This document shows positions 55,173 to 63,472 of a stretch of 64,000 nucleotides of DNA, piece by piece. The stretch is from an uncultured Clostridia bacterium (lineage in GTDB: Bacteria > Bacillota > Clostridia > Christensenellales > DTU072), in NCBI GenBank assembly GCA_944363505.1, contig CALVUD010000001.1, forward strand, positions 335,633-399,632, written 5' to 3'. Under the pieces are notes generated by a model. The model ran no database searches. It was not told the DNA's origin and saw only the letters and a program-made list of their open reading frames with translations. Position 1 is the first letter of the stretch. Every line of letters starts with the position of its first letter. Made by a program: the position numbers and the translations under genes.

Positions 55173-55469
55173 TTACGCCAAGCTCTCGAAGAACTCGATC
55201 GCTTTGCTGTCCGCGGTCAAAGTGACGTACGCCTTTTTGTAAGACGCGGTCTTGCCCTCGTCCTTTCTGCCGGCGCGGCGAACTTTACCGCTGACTCTGA
55301 CGGTGTTGACCTTTGCTACGGTCACGCCGAAAATATGCTCTACCGCCGCCTTGATTTGGGTCTTGGTGGCTTTTTTCTGAACTTTGAACACGTATCTTTT
55401 CGAAGAAATGCCGTCGAAGCTCTTCTCGGAAAGCACGGGCTTTATTATGATATCGTGATAATTACTCAT
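55173..55469 (-). CDS. rplW: 50S ribosomal protein L23
   Basis: Exit-site protein that docks trigger factor and SRP. The 98-residue product starts with IIIKPVLSEKS and has YVFKVQKKATKTQIKAAVEHIFGV. Its start overlaps the rplD stop by 8 nt. Confidence 0.97.
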   Translation of the reverse strand: MSNYHDIIIKPVLSEKSFDGISSKRYVFKVQKKATKTQIKAAVEHIFGVTVAKVNTVRVSGKVRRAGRKDEGKTASYKKAYVTLTADSKAIEFFESLA

Positions 55470-56088
55470 TGCCGTAAGCCTCCTCTACTGCCTTTACCGC
55501 GTCCAGAGTGAATATGCACTTATTGACTCTTACCACGTCGTACACGTTGATGAGCGTGGACGGAGCGAGAGTGAGTTCTGCGATATTCCTGGAGGCGCGA
55601 AGGATGCCTTCGTTCGCGTCCACAGTTACGAGCATCGCGGTCTTGTCTACGCCGAGGTTTTTCAAAATCGCGGCGACTTCTTTGGTTTTATTGTTCTCGA
55701 GCACGACTTTGTCAAGGATAATGACGTCGCCGTCCCGGAACTTCTTGCTGATTGCGCTGACCATGGCGCCGTCGCGCATCTTCTTGTTGATTTTCTTAGA
55801 GAAATCTCTGGGCTTGGGAGCAAACACAACGCCGCCGTGCGTCCATTGCGGAGCGCGGATACTGCCCTGACGGGCGCGGCCGGTGCCCTTCTGACGCCAC
55901 GGCTTGATGCCGCCGCCCCTGACTTCGGTGCGGGTCAAAGCCGATTTCGTTCCCTGACGCTTGTTCGCCAGCTGCGCTACGACAACCTGGTGAATGAGGG
56001 GTTCGTTATATTCGGCGTTGAATACGGCGTCGCTGAGTTCTACTGTCTTCACTTTCTTACCGAGTGTGTTTAATACTGCAGCTTTCAT
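55462..56088 (-). CDS. rplD: 50S ribosomal protein L4
   Basis: Exit-tunnel protein; in E. coli it also represses the S10 operon. The 208-residue product has the tunnel loop GGGIKPWRQKGTGRARQGSIRAPQW near 65-90 and the FSKKINKKMRDGA region. Overlaps rplW by 8 nt. Confidence 0.98.
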   Translation of the reverse strand: MKAAVLNTLGKKVKTVELSDAVFNAEYNEPLIHQVVVAQLANKRQGTKSALTRTEVRGGGIKPWRQKGTGRARQGSIRAPQWTHGGVVFAPKPRDFSKKINKKMRDGAMVSAISKKFRDGDVIILDKVVLENNKTKEVAAILKNLGVDKTAMLVTVDANEGILRASRNIAELTLAPSTLINVYDVVRVNKCIFTLDAVKAVEEAYGNE

Positions 56089-56105
56089 ATGCGTATCTCC
56101 TTAAC

Positions 56106-56774
56106 CTATTTGAACCATTTGGAGCCGCGCGCCTTTTTCAAGGACTCTTTCACGATGACGAGAGAGTTCTTGGGTCCGGGTATGCCGCCCGCGATAAGTA
56201 TTACGTTACGATCGCCGTCAACCTTGACAACTTCGAGGTTCTGTATGGTTACGCGCTCGTGTCCGTATTGACCCGCCATCTTCTTGTTCTTGAAAACGCG
56301 GGAAGGGGTCGAGTTCGCGCTGAGGGAACCTACCGAACGGTGTATGGGTCCGGTACCGTGCGACATAGGTCCTATGCGGTGCGCGTTCCATCTTTGTATA
56401 ACGCCGGTAAAGCCTCTGCCCCTCGTGGTTCCGGTAACGTCCACGCGGTCGCCTACGGCGAACACGTCGCATTTGATGACGTTGCCCACGGCGTAATCGG
56501 CGCTGTTTTCGAGTTTAAGCTCTCTGAGATACTTCATGGGAGCGACTTTCGCTTGGGCAAAGATGCCCTGCACGGGCTTGGAAATATTCTTCGCCTTCTT
56601 CTCGGTATAGGCTTCGTATCCGACTTTCAGCGCGCTGTAACCGTCTTTTTCCACGGTCTTGACCTGAACTACCGAACAAGGACCCGCCTGAACCACGGTA
56701 ACGGGGATCACCGTGCCGTCCGGTGTGAATATCTGGCTCATTCCGATTTTTTTACCAAGTATAGCTTTCTTCAT
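56106..56774 (-). CDS. rplC: 50S ribosomal protein L3
   Basis: Large-subunit assembly protein reaching the peptidyl-transferase centre. The 222-residue product starts MKKAILGKKIGMSQIF and has the conserved loop GRGFTGVIQRWNAHRIGPMSHG and KMAGQYGHERVTIQNLEVVKVD. Confidence 0.98.
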   Translation of the reverse strand: MKKAILGKKIGMSQIFTPDGTVIPVTVVQAGPCSVVQVKTVEKDGYSALKVGYEAYTEKKAKNISKPVQGIFAQAKVAPMKYLRELKLENSADYAVGNVIKCDVFAVGDRVDVTGTTRGRGFTGVIQRWNAHRIGPMSHGTGPIHRSVGSLSANSTPSRVFKNKKMAGQYGHERVTIQNLEVVKVDGDRNVILIAGGIPGPKNSLVIVKESLKKARGSKWFK

Positions 56775-56785
56775 TATGAGCCTCC

Positions 56786-57094
56786 TTACAGTTTGATCTG
56801 AATGTCCACGCCCGCGGGAAGATCCAGCTTCATCAGCGAATCCACGGTACGCGCGGAACTGTTGTAAATGTCGATAAGACGCTTATGCGTGCGAAGTTCG
56901 AATTGCTCGCGGCTGTCTTTGTACTTGTGCGGGGAACGGAGAATCGTTACGATTTCCTTCTCCGTGGGTAGCGGTATAGGTCCCGAAATGCTGGCGCCGG
57001 TACTCTGAGCGGCATCTACTATTTTCGCGCAAGATGCGTCAATCAGATTGTGGTCGTAAGCTTTCAGCTTGATTCTGATCTTTTGACCTGCCAT
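56786..57094 (-). CDS. rpsJ: 30S ribosomal protein S10
   Basis: First gene of the operon; small-subunit head protein and NusE antitermination factor. The 102-residue product starts [19 protein letters not shown] and has [37 protein letters not shown]. The ribosome site AAGGAGGACAC is strong. It has a leader of about 200 nt. Confidence 0.98.
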   Translation of the reverse strand: MAGQKIRIKLKAYDHNLIDASCAKIVDAAQSTGASISGPIPLPTEKEIVTILRSPHKYKDSREQFELRTHKRLIDIYNSSARTVDSLMKLDLPAGVDIQIKL

Positions 57095-57298
57095 TTATTG
57101 TGTCCTCCTTCGATATCTTTTCATTACCACGCTGCCGCGTGTTTTTCCGAATCCCGTTTTTTTACGGCTTAACGCCGTCAACTGAAATCGGATATACTGT
57201 GTGCCTCCGGAATTGACGTTCGTCGAACGCAATATTCCATCGTCGGCCACTTAAACGAGCGGTTTTACAGGAAATGACGCAAAATCCTCGTAGCCAGC
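57095..57298 (-). promoter_or_regulatory. long untranslated leader of the S10 operon
   Basis: About 204 nt between the predicted start and the rpsJ ATG. It contains a compound hairpin around GGAATATTGCGTTCG / AACGTCAATTCC, a stem ACGGC-GTTAA-GCCGT and a stem CACGC-GGCA-GCGTG close to the ribosome site. Regulation by a ribosomal protein such as L4 is a reasonable guess, but no known leader class was recognised. Confidence 0.5.
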
Positions 57299-57304
57299 CT
57301 GTCT

Positions 57305-57333
57305 ATAATAGCAAACACCCGGGAAGTAGTCAA
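57305..57333 (-). promoter_or_regulatory. main promoter of the S10-spc-alpha operon
   Basis: Minus strand TTGACT (57333-57328), 17 bp, TATTAT (57310-57305). Very A/T-rich DNA lies just upstream (57334-57380), as expected for an UP element of a strong ribosomal promoter. Confidence 0.8.
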
Positions 57334-57684
57334 CCGAAATAACATACTTTTTCAAATTTTTTTAAAAAAGTTTTCAAAGCGCACACAATATATTGGGTAC
57401 AAAGAACTTTATACCCCATTCTAACAGAAAAACATATGTATTTGCAAGACAAACGCGCAAATATTTTTACGCATTCATATGTCCGTAATCCCATATATCG
57501 GGAAAAAAGAAACGCGTAAGCGAATACGCATATGCGCTCTGCCGCGAGGAGCGAGGTCGCCGGCGCGCATATGCTCAAAAAAAACACCGGATCCGGGCGT
57601 CAAGCCGCCGCTCTCAGGAAAGCTATAACAATAAAATATGTTCGCGCGTGCGCGCATGAACTCCGCGATATATGCCTTTTGCCC
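57334..57684. other. A/T-rich intergenic region
   Basis: Spacer between the divergent S10 operon and uxaC. The left half is A/T-rich. The right half has no credible gene. A separated ACATATG/CATATGT inverted pair (about 57433-57483) is visible. Confidence 0.4.
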
Positions 57685-57713
57685 TTGCAAAGCCCGCGCC
57701 TTTACGATATAAT
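57685..57713 (+). promoter_or_regulatory. sigma-A promoter of uxaC
   Basis: TTGCAA (57685-57690), 17 bp, TATAAT (57708-57713). The start falls near 57720, just ahead of GGAGG. No operator was recognised. Confidence 0.8.
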
Positions 57714-57731
57714 CGGAGACGGAGGTAAAAT

Positions 57732-59129
57732 ATGAAAAAATTCATGCAGGACGATTTTTTACTTCAGACGCCTTCGGCGCAAAAACTATACGCCGCCGTT
57801 TCCGATACTCCGATAATAGACTACCACTGTCATCTGGACGCAAAGGAAATCTACGAAAACGTGAAATTCGAAAACCTTACCGAAGCGTGGCTGAAAGCCG
57901 ACCACTATAAATGGCGCGCAATGCGAAATATGGGCGTAAGCGAGGAACTGATCACCGGCAATGCCTCGGATTATGATAAATTTGTAGCTTGGGCAACAGT
58001 TATGCCCTACCTGGCGGGCAATCCTTTATACCATTTTTCGCATCTCGAACTCAAAAAATACCTTGGGATAGACGAGGCTCTTTCTCCCGAAACGGCAGAA
58101 AAAATCTGGAATATGGCAAAAAATGTATTGTCGGATACAGGAGCACGCCAAATAATGGAGAAAGCGAATGTCGAGGCGGTCATTACCACCAACGACCCTA
58201 CCGAAACGCTGGAATACCATGTTAAACTGAAAAAAGAAAATTTCCGCATAAAGGTATTGCCGGCTTTCCGTCCGGACAAGGCGCTGAATATCGAAAAGCC
58301 GGGATTCAACGCTTACGTTAAAGTCCTTGCCGCGTCGGCAGGAACAGAAATAACCGATCTCGACTCCCTGAAATACGCGCTAAAAACGCGACTCGATTAT
58401 TTCGTTTCGTCGGACGCGGTCGCAAGCGATCACGGACTCGATTACGTACCCGCCTATTCTTCTGAGGCGTTGAGTGCGGAAACCGTTTTCGGATGCGTTC
58501 TGTCGGGTAAGCCCGTTACTAAAGCGGATACGGACAATTTCAAATTCGAAATGCTCCGTTTCCTTGGAACGGAATACTATAAACGCGGTATGGTTATGGA
58601 AATTCATTTCGGCTGCGTAAGGAACCCCAATTCCGTTACATTTGCACAAATCGGAGCCGATTCGGGCTTCGACTGTATCAGGCGCGACACCGACGCGGAC
58701 AATCTGTTCGCGCTCCTGGACGCTCTTCGCTCGGCGAACGCGTTGCCGAAAACGCTTTTGTTCTCGTTGAATCCCGCGGACAACGACTTCCTGGTCTCTC
58801 TTTCGGGAGCATTCAACGACGACGCGGACGGAATAAAAGGCAAAGTACAGCAAGGCAGCGCATGGTGGTTCAACGACCATTTCGACGGAATGAACAAACA
58901 GATCTCGACGTATGCCGCAGGCATGCCGATAGATTCGTTTATTGGCATGCTCACCGACTCCAGAAGTCTTTTGTCCTATGCAAGACACGATTATTTCCGC
59001 AGGATACTTGCAAACTACCTCGGAAATCTGGTCGAAAGCGGAATGTATCCGGAAAACTGTTTCGGATACCTCGAAAAGATCGCGCGCGACGTCGCCTACG
59101 AAAACGTCAAGGCGTATTTTAATTTGTAA
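57732..59129 (+). CDS. uxaC: glucuronate (uronate) isomerase
   Basis: Isomerises D-glucuronate to D-fructuronate or D-galacturonate to D-tagaturonate, the entry to uronic-acid catabolism. The 465-residue amidohydrolase-fold protein has the family opening DDFLLQTPSAQKLY and metal-binding histidines H32 and H34 in IDYHCHLDAKEI. The C-terminal SFIGMLTDSRSLLSYARHDYFRRIL is also typical. The ribosome site GGAGG is strong. It stands alone here; the dehydrogenase and dehydratase steps are not in this window. Confidence 0.96.
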   Translation: MKKFMQDDFLLQTPSAQKLYAAVSDTPIIDYHCHLDAKEIYENVKFENLTEAWLKADHYKWRAMRNMGVSEELITGNASDYDKFVAWATVMPYLAGNPLYHFSHLELKKYLGIDEALSPETAEKIWNMAKNVLSDTGARQIMEKANVEAVITTNDPTETLEYHVKLKKENFRIKVLPAFRPDKALNIEKPGFNAYVKVLAASAGTEITDLDSLKYALKTRLDYFVSSDAVASDHGLDYVPAYSSEALSAETVFGCVLSGKPVTKADTDNFKFEMLRFLGTEYYKRGMVMEIHFGCVRNPNSVTFAQIGADSGFDCIRRDTDADNLFALLDALRSANALPKTLLFSLNPADNDFLVSLSGAFNDDADGIKGKVQQGSAWWFNDHFDGMNKQISTYAAGMPIDSFIGMLTDSRSLLSYARHDYFRRILANYLGNLVESGMYPENCFGYLEKIARDVAYENVKAYFNL

Positions 59130-59147
59130 CCGTGATACGTTAAACGC

Positions 59148-59180
59148 AACGCGGCGGTAAAAATACCGCCGCGTTTTTTT
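59148..59180. terminator. terminator between uxaC and the metal ATPase
   Basis: AACGCGGCGGTA-AAAA-TACCGCCGCGTT followed by TTTTT: a 12-bp perfect stem between convergent genes. The U tract favours uxaC. Confidence 0.92.
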
Positions 59181-59196
59181 AGATTCTTACTCGGTT

Positions 59197-61137
59197 TTAA
59201 CGGGAGCGTTCGGTATCCGAAGCATATTTTCCGTTCACTCGCATCGCGTTCAGTATCGCTATTACGGCGACGCCGACGTCCCCGAACACCGCCACCCACA
59301 TATTCGCAAGACCTAAAGCGGAAAGGATCAGGATAGCAGCTTTAACCGCTACCGAGAAAATTATGTTCTGATACACGACCGCCATTGTCTTTCTCGCGAT
59401 ACGTTTTGCAAGAGGTATTCCTTTTAAATCGTCGTGCATCAGCACTATATCCGACGCCTCAATCGCCGCGTCGGAGCCGACGCCGCCCATTGCTATACCG
59501 ATGTCCGAACGCATCAGCACGGGCGCGTCGTTGATACCGTCGCCAACGAAGCTCAGAACTTCTTTTTCGGACTTTCGGGCTAACAAACTTTCGACTTCGG
59601 ATACCTTATCGCCGGGAAGCAGCGACGCTTTGTATTCGCTGACTCCGATCTCGGAGGCAACGCGCGCGGCGGTAAGTTCGTTGTCACCCGTCAGCATCAC
59701 GGTCTTGGCGCCCAGTGCGTTCAGCTCGCCCACGACTTCCTTTGCCTCCGGTTTTATCTCGTCGCCGATAAGGATGTATCCCATGTATCTGTCGTTTTCG
59801 GCGATATATACCACCGTTCCCGCTCCGCTCGCGGGGGCGTATTCTATACTATAGCGCGCCATCAGCTTTTCGTTCCCGGCAAGGATGCGGCTTCCTTCTT
59901 TTTCCGCGACGACGCCTTCGCCCGCTTCGTTGGTGATGACGTACGTATTGTCGGGTTCGCCGCCGTATGCGTCGAGCACCGAACGCGCTATCGGGTGCGA
60001 AGAGCCCTGCTCAGCGTTCGCCGCGAGGCGCATAAGCTCCTCTTTTTCGACTCCGTCCGCGGTGGTGACGCCCGCTATGACGAAGTTTCCTTTTGTCAGA
60101 GTGCCCGTTTTATCGAACACAAATATATTCGCTTTGTTGAATTTCTCGAGGTAGTTGCTGCCCTTTATCAATATACCGTATTTTGACGCCTGACCGATGC
60201 CCGCAAAAAACGAAAGCGGTATCGATATCACCAGCGCACAGGGGCAGGACACAACCAAAAAGCTCAGCGCACGATATATCCACGTCGACCACATCCCCGT
60301 GACCGCGCCGGGCACAACGGCAAGGACGACGGCGACGAGCACGACGGCTGGAGTATAGTATTTTGCGAATTTCGTGATGAAGTTTTCGGCTTTAGACTTC
60401 TCGGAAGCGGCGTTCTCGACAAGATCCAATATCTTCGACACGGTGGAATCGTAAAATTCCTTCTCGACCCTGACCTCTATTTGCGAATCGAGGTTTACCG
60501 AGCCGCTGATGACGGTGTCGCCTACGGCGACGTCGCGCGGCATCGATTCGCCCGTCAAAGCCTTGGTGTCGAGCGACGCGGTGCCCGAAACGACTATGCC
60601 GTCGAGCGGTATCTTTTCGCCGGGATTTACGAGTATGGTTTCTCCTACGGCTACCTCGTCGGGACTCACCCTTTCGTTTGAAGCCCCGCGGATTACGTTC
60701 GCGTAATCGGGCCTCAAGTCCATAAGCGCGGATATGGAACGCCTGGATCTTACCGTAGCGTAATCCTGGAAGAACTCGCCAACCTGGTAGAACAAAAGCA
60801 CAGCGCAGGCTTCGTCGAAGCCCTCTATCTCCTCACCGGAAACGCCCCTGTAAATAGCTAGGGCGAACGCGCCCAAAGTCGCTATGCACATCAGAAAGTT
60901 CTCGTCGAACACCTGCCCGTGCGCTATGTTCCTGACGGCGCGCCACAAAACGTCGTAGCCTATCGCGATATATACCGCAAGGTACAAGATAAACGGCAGC
61001 ACCCAGGAGCTGCTTCCCGAAAACACATTCCCGAGGACGACGCTCTTATCGACGATGAATATCACTAAAAACGCCAGGAGGGAGCATACGATCCGTATGA
61101 GGTTCCTTTTCTGTTTTTTCGTTAATTGATATTTCAT
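59197..61137 (-). CDS. heavy-metal P1B-type ATPase, zinc/cadmium exporter type
   Basis: A 646-residue ATP-driven metal efflux pump. The metal-site SCPCALVISIP lies near residue 300, the phosphorylated DKTGTLTKG near 343, the actuator TGES near 190 and the GDGINDAPVL hinge near 550. The CPC motif in this context and the ArsR sensor point to Zn(II)/Cd(II) rather than copper. Unlike most relatives it has no N-terminal metal-binding domain; that domain is encoded as a separate small gene 46 nt upstream. The ribosome site (ACGGAT) is weak, so it may depend on the upstream gene. Confidence 0.93.
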   Translation of the reverse strand: MKYQLTKKQKRNLIRIVCSLLAFLVIFIVDKSVVLGNVFSGSSSWVLPFILYLAVYIAIGYDVLWRAVRNIAHGQVFDENFLMCIATLGAFALAIYRGVSGEEIEGFDEACAVLLFYQVGEFFQDYATVRSRRSISALMDLRPDYANVIRGASNERVSPDEVAVGETILVNPGEKIPLDGIVVSGTASLDTKALTGESMPRDVAVGDTVISGSVNLDSQIEVRVEKEFYDSTVSKILDLVENAASEKSKAENFITKFAKYYTPAVVLVAVVLAVVPGAVTGMWSTWIYRALSFLVVSCPCALVISIPLSFFAGIGQASKYGILIKGSNYLEKFNKANIFVFDKTGTLTKGNFVIAGVTTADGVEKEELMRLAANAEQGSSHPIARSVLDAYGGEPDNTYVITNEAGEGVVAEKEGSRILAGNEKLMARYSIEYAPASGAGTVVYIAENDRYMGYILIGDEIKPEAKEVVGELNALGAKTVMLTGDNELTAARVASEIGVSEYKASLLPGDKVSEVESLLARKSEKEVLSFVGDGINDAPVLMRSDIGIAMGGVGSDAAIEASDIVLMHDDLKGIPLAKRIARKTMAVVYQNIIFSVAVKAAILILSALGLANMWVAVFGDVGVAVIAILNAMRVNGKYASDTERSR

Positions 61138-61183
61138 ATCCGTATTTATATTTATATTTCGGATACCGAATATCGATGTTCGG

Positions 61184-61405
61184 TTACCTGATAAGGATTT
61201 TACAATCGGGTTCCACTCTCTTGGAAACCTTGACTACTTCCTTCAGAACGTCCTCGAAACGCGCGTCCTCGGCTTCGAGAGTCAAACGCTGTCCCATGAA
61301 ATTCACGCTCGCGGAATGTACTCCGTCCACTTTGCAGATGGCGCGTTCCATCTTTGCCGCGCAGTTTGCGCAATCGAGATCTTCGAGTTTAAATACCTTT
61401 TTCAT
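61184..61405 (-). CDS. stand-alone heavy-metal-associated (HMA) domain protein
   Basis: A 73-residue ferredoxin-like metal-binding protein. DLDCANCAAKME holds the ligands C12 and C15, and the rest (VDGVHSASVNFMGQRLTL) follows the HMA fold. The DCANCA form resembles the N-terminal domain of CadA/ZntA pumps. It likely delivers metal to, or regulates, the pump encoded next. The ATG follows GGGAGGTCAT. A palindrome for the ArsR protein lies 51 nt upstream. Confidence 0.92.
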   Translation of the reverse strand: MKKVFKLEDLDCANCAAKMERAICKVDGVHSASVNFMGQRLTLEAEDARFEDVLKEVVKVSKRVEPDCKILIR

Positions 61406-61455
61406 ATATGACCTCCCGGTTTTATTTTTTTATTTTTTTGTTGAACATTTACTCG

Positions 61456-61473
61456 ATTGAATAATTGTTCAAT
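61456..61473. promoter_or_regulatory. probable ArsR-family operator before the HMA gene
   Basis: ATTGAATAATTGTTCAAT is an 18-bp palindrome with two symmetric mismatches, similar in size and A/T character to SmtB/CzrA operators. No clear -35/-10 pair was recognised beside it. Confidence 0.65.
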
Positions 61474-61640
61474 TGATTTTCTTTTTTAATCGGGATCTCT
61501 CCCGATTGTTTCATACCTTACGTTTTGCGTAAGTATGGTTTTAATAATTTATATCAATGTTCTCCCCGCCTCGTTAGCGGTATTCGGTGCCTTATGGCAA
61601 CGCTCTTTCGCTCGCGTTGCGGCTCCCCTGCCGTTCTCCC

Positions 61641-61730
61641 CCTATTCTCACATGCGTGATCCCGCATTCGAGGGCACTATCCGCCCGGCTGTCGTCCGAC
61701 GAACGAACGGACTTCCCTATTGATATCACC
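61641..61730 (-). pseudogene. degenerate C-terminal fragment of an ArsR-like regulator
   Basis: Between the HMA gene and arsR, the minus strand encodes GKSVRSSDDSRADSALECG then ITHVRIGGERQGS in a frame that is not an independent gene. It parallels the C-terminus of the neighbouring regulator (GKEVKYSLDDSHVAEILECG then LEHIRHTGKR). At DNA level CCGCATTCGAGG and GGCTGTCGTC recur in the same order. The metal-binding histidines are lost. It looks like a decayed partial duplication. Confidence 0.65.
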
Positions 61731-61761
61731 GTAAGGTGCGCGGCTTCGGGCGGTTTCGCTT

Positions 61762-62106
61762 CTAACGTTTCCCCGTGTGCCTTATGTGCTCCAGTCCGCA
61801 TTCGAGGATCTCCGCCACATGGCTGTCGTCGAGCGAATACTTGACTTCCTTTCCCGCTTTTATGCCCTTTACGAGGCGCGCGTTGCGCAGCACTCGGAGT
61901 TGATGCGATACCGCGGAAACGCTCATCTCGAGCATCGACGCTATCTGTCCCACGTTGAAGTCGCCCGTCCCGAGACACGATAATATCTTCGTTCTCGTCG
62001 AATCGCCGAACACTTTATATAGTTCGCTAAGTTCGTATATCTCCTCTTCGGTGGGAAGAGCTTTGTTTACGCTTCCGATAGGATCGACTCCCTTTTTTTC
62101 GGTCAT
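61762..62106 (-). CDS. ArsR/SmtB-family zinc-type metal sensor repressor
   Basis: A 114-residue winged-helix repressor that releases DNA when it binds metal. The recognition helix region is SVSAVSHQLRVLRNARLV (about 62-79). The C-terminal helix has D94, H96, H107 and H110, the same order and spacing as the alpha-5 Zn(II)/Co(II) site of CzrA. The N-terminal cysteine site of CadC is absent. It is the first gene of the metal-efflux locus and probably represses itself and the HMA-ATPase genes. The ATG follows AAGGAGCGG. Confidence 0.93.
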   Translation of the reverse strand: MTEKKGVDPIGSVNKALPTEEEIYELSELYKVFGDSTRTKILSCLGTGDFNVGQIASMLEMSVSAVSHQLRVLRNARLVKGIKAGKEVKYSLDDSHVAEILECGLEHIRHTGKR

Positions 62107-62131
62107 ATCCGCTCCTTTCGTTTGAACGCTT

Positions 62132-62146
62132 CTTCAACTGTTCAAG
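62132..62146. promoter_or_regulatory. ArsR operator over the arsR start site
   Basis: CTTCAACTGTTCAAG, an imperfect 15-bp palindrome with the TTGAAC half-site also seen at 61456-61473. It covers the predicted transcription start near 62143. Confidence 0.65.
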
Positions 62147-62149
62147 TAT

Positions 62150-62178
62150 ATTATATGTCCGCACGCGCCGCCTGTCAA
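62150..62178 (-). promoter_or_regulatory. consensus sigma-A promoter of the arsR-type gene
   Basis: Minus strand TTGACA (62178-62173), 17 bp, TATAAT (62155-62150): a perfect consensus. Confidence 0.88.
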
Positions 62179-62229
62179 CTCTTTTTCGATAGTTTTCTAA
62201 ATATTTTTTTAGGCGCGCGGCGGCGTCTT

Positions 62230-63426
62230 TTACAGATCCTCGAAGACCTCTTTCAGCGCTTCGAGCATAGAGTCTATTTCGGACTTGGTAATGATGAGCG
62301 GAGGCACGAAACGCATCACTTTATGCCCGCATACGTTCAGTATAAATCCCTTTTCGAGCATTGTTTTATAGATTTTATTCGCGATTTCTTCGTTTTCCAT
62401 CTCCATTCCGACTACCAGACCCATACCGCGCACGTCCTTGACATACGGCGAAACAATCTTTTTCAGTCCTTCTTTCAGATATTCTCCGTTTTCTCTGACG
62501 GCTTCCATGAAGCCCGGCTCGCGCAGTTTCGTACATACCGCGTACCCGACGGCGCACGCCAAGGGATTCGCGCCGAAAGTGGTGCCGTGATCGCCCGGTT
62601 TCCACGCCGCGGCAACCTCGTCGGTCGCCATACACGCGGAGACGGGGAATCCGCCGCCTATTCCTTTTGCCGAGGACACTATATCGGGCTTTACGCCGTA
62701 CTGCTCGAACGCCCAGAACGTACCGGTTCTCGCCGCGCCCGTCTGTACTTCGTCGAAAATCAGAAGTTGTCCGTTAGCAGCGGTCAGTTCGCGCGCTTTT
62801 TCCAGATACTCTTTAGTCGCGGGAACAATACCGCCCTCGCACTGTATCGGCTCCACCATAAACGCGGCGACCTCTGGGTCGGAAAGCGCTTTTTCCAAAG
62901 CCGCGATATCGTTAAACGGAACGTAAATACCGATACCGCCGGGCAAAGGCGAAAAAGGTTTGTTGTACTGTTCCTGTCCGGTGGCGGTCACCGTTGCAAG
63001 CGTTCTGCCGTGGAAAGAGTGCAGCGCCGATACTATCTTATACTTGTTTTCGCCGCGCTGATAAAAATATTTTCTGGCGAGTTTGATGGCGCATTCGTTG
63101 GCTTCGGCGCCCGAATTGCCGAAAAAGGCTTTGTTCAGGTGCGTGCCGCGCATCAGCACTTCCGCCATCAGCCCGCGCGCTTCCGAATAAAAATAGTTTG
63201 AAACGACGGCTACCTTGTGCGCCTGTTCGGTGAGCGCGTTCGTAAATACAGGGTGGTCGTAACCCAGGCAGTTGACCGCGATACCCGCAAGAAAATCAAG
63301 GTAAGTTTTACCCTCGGAATCGGTCAGATAACAGCCCTTTCCCTTCTCGAAGGCAATATCCACGGGCGAATAAGTATTCATAAAATACTTTTTATCACGC
63401 GCTTTGATGGTTTGAAAATCAGACAT
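62230..63426 (-). CDS. argD: acetylornithine aminotransferase
   Basis: PLP-dependent transaminase of arginine synthesis, converting N-acetylglutamate semialdehyde to acetylornithine; relatives also act on succinyl-diaminopimelate. The 398-residue product has the cofactor-binding NSGAEANECAIKLARKY (104-120), the DEVQTG motif (225-230) and the PLP lysine K254 in SSAKGIGGGFP. Other class III transaminases cannot be fully excluded by eye. The ATG follows AAAGGAG. No other arg gene is visible. It lies 46 nt after a carrier gene on the same strand. Confidence 0.9.
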   Translation of the reverse strand: MSDFQTIKARDKKYFMNTYSPVDIAFEKGKGCYLTDSEGKTYLDFLAGIAVNCLGYDHPVFTNALTEQAHKVAVVSNYFYSEARGLMAEVLMRGTHLNKAFFGNSGAEANECAIKLARKYFYQRGENKYKIVSALHSFHGRTLATVTATGQEQYNKPFSPLPGGIGIYVPFNDIAALEKALSDPEVAAFMVEPIQCEGGIVPATKEYLEKARELTAANGQLLIFDEVQTGAARTGTFWAFEQYGVKPDIVSSAKGIGGGFPVSACMATDEVAAAWKPGDHGTTFGANPLACAVGYAVCTKLREPGFMEAVRENGEYLKEGLKKIVSPYVKDVRGMGLVVGMEMENEEIANKIYKTMLEKGFILNVCGHKVMRFVPPLIITKSEIDSMLEALKEVFEDL

Positions 63427-63448
63427 TTTATTTTTCTCCTTTCACGTT

Positions 63449-63466
63449 GCCGAATCGTTATTCGGC
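63449..63466 (-). other. hairpin between the carrier gene and argD
   Basis: GCCGAAT-AACG-ATTCGGC on the minus strand, 7 nt after the carrier stop and without a U tract. It could be a processing or partial-termination site. Confidence 0.4.
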
Positions 63467-63472
63467 TGAATA

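Noticed and set aside
61490-61510. Terminator at AATCGGGA-GAGA-TCCCGATT before the HMA gene
   Set aside because: On the operon strand the stem is followed by A residues rather than T, so it does not fit an intrinsic terminator for either strand.
61592-61978. 128-codon minus-strand frame overlapping arsR
   Set aside because: Not a real gene as a whole: its first part is out of frame with arsR. Only its C-terminal third resembles ArsR and is listed as a remnant.
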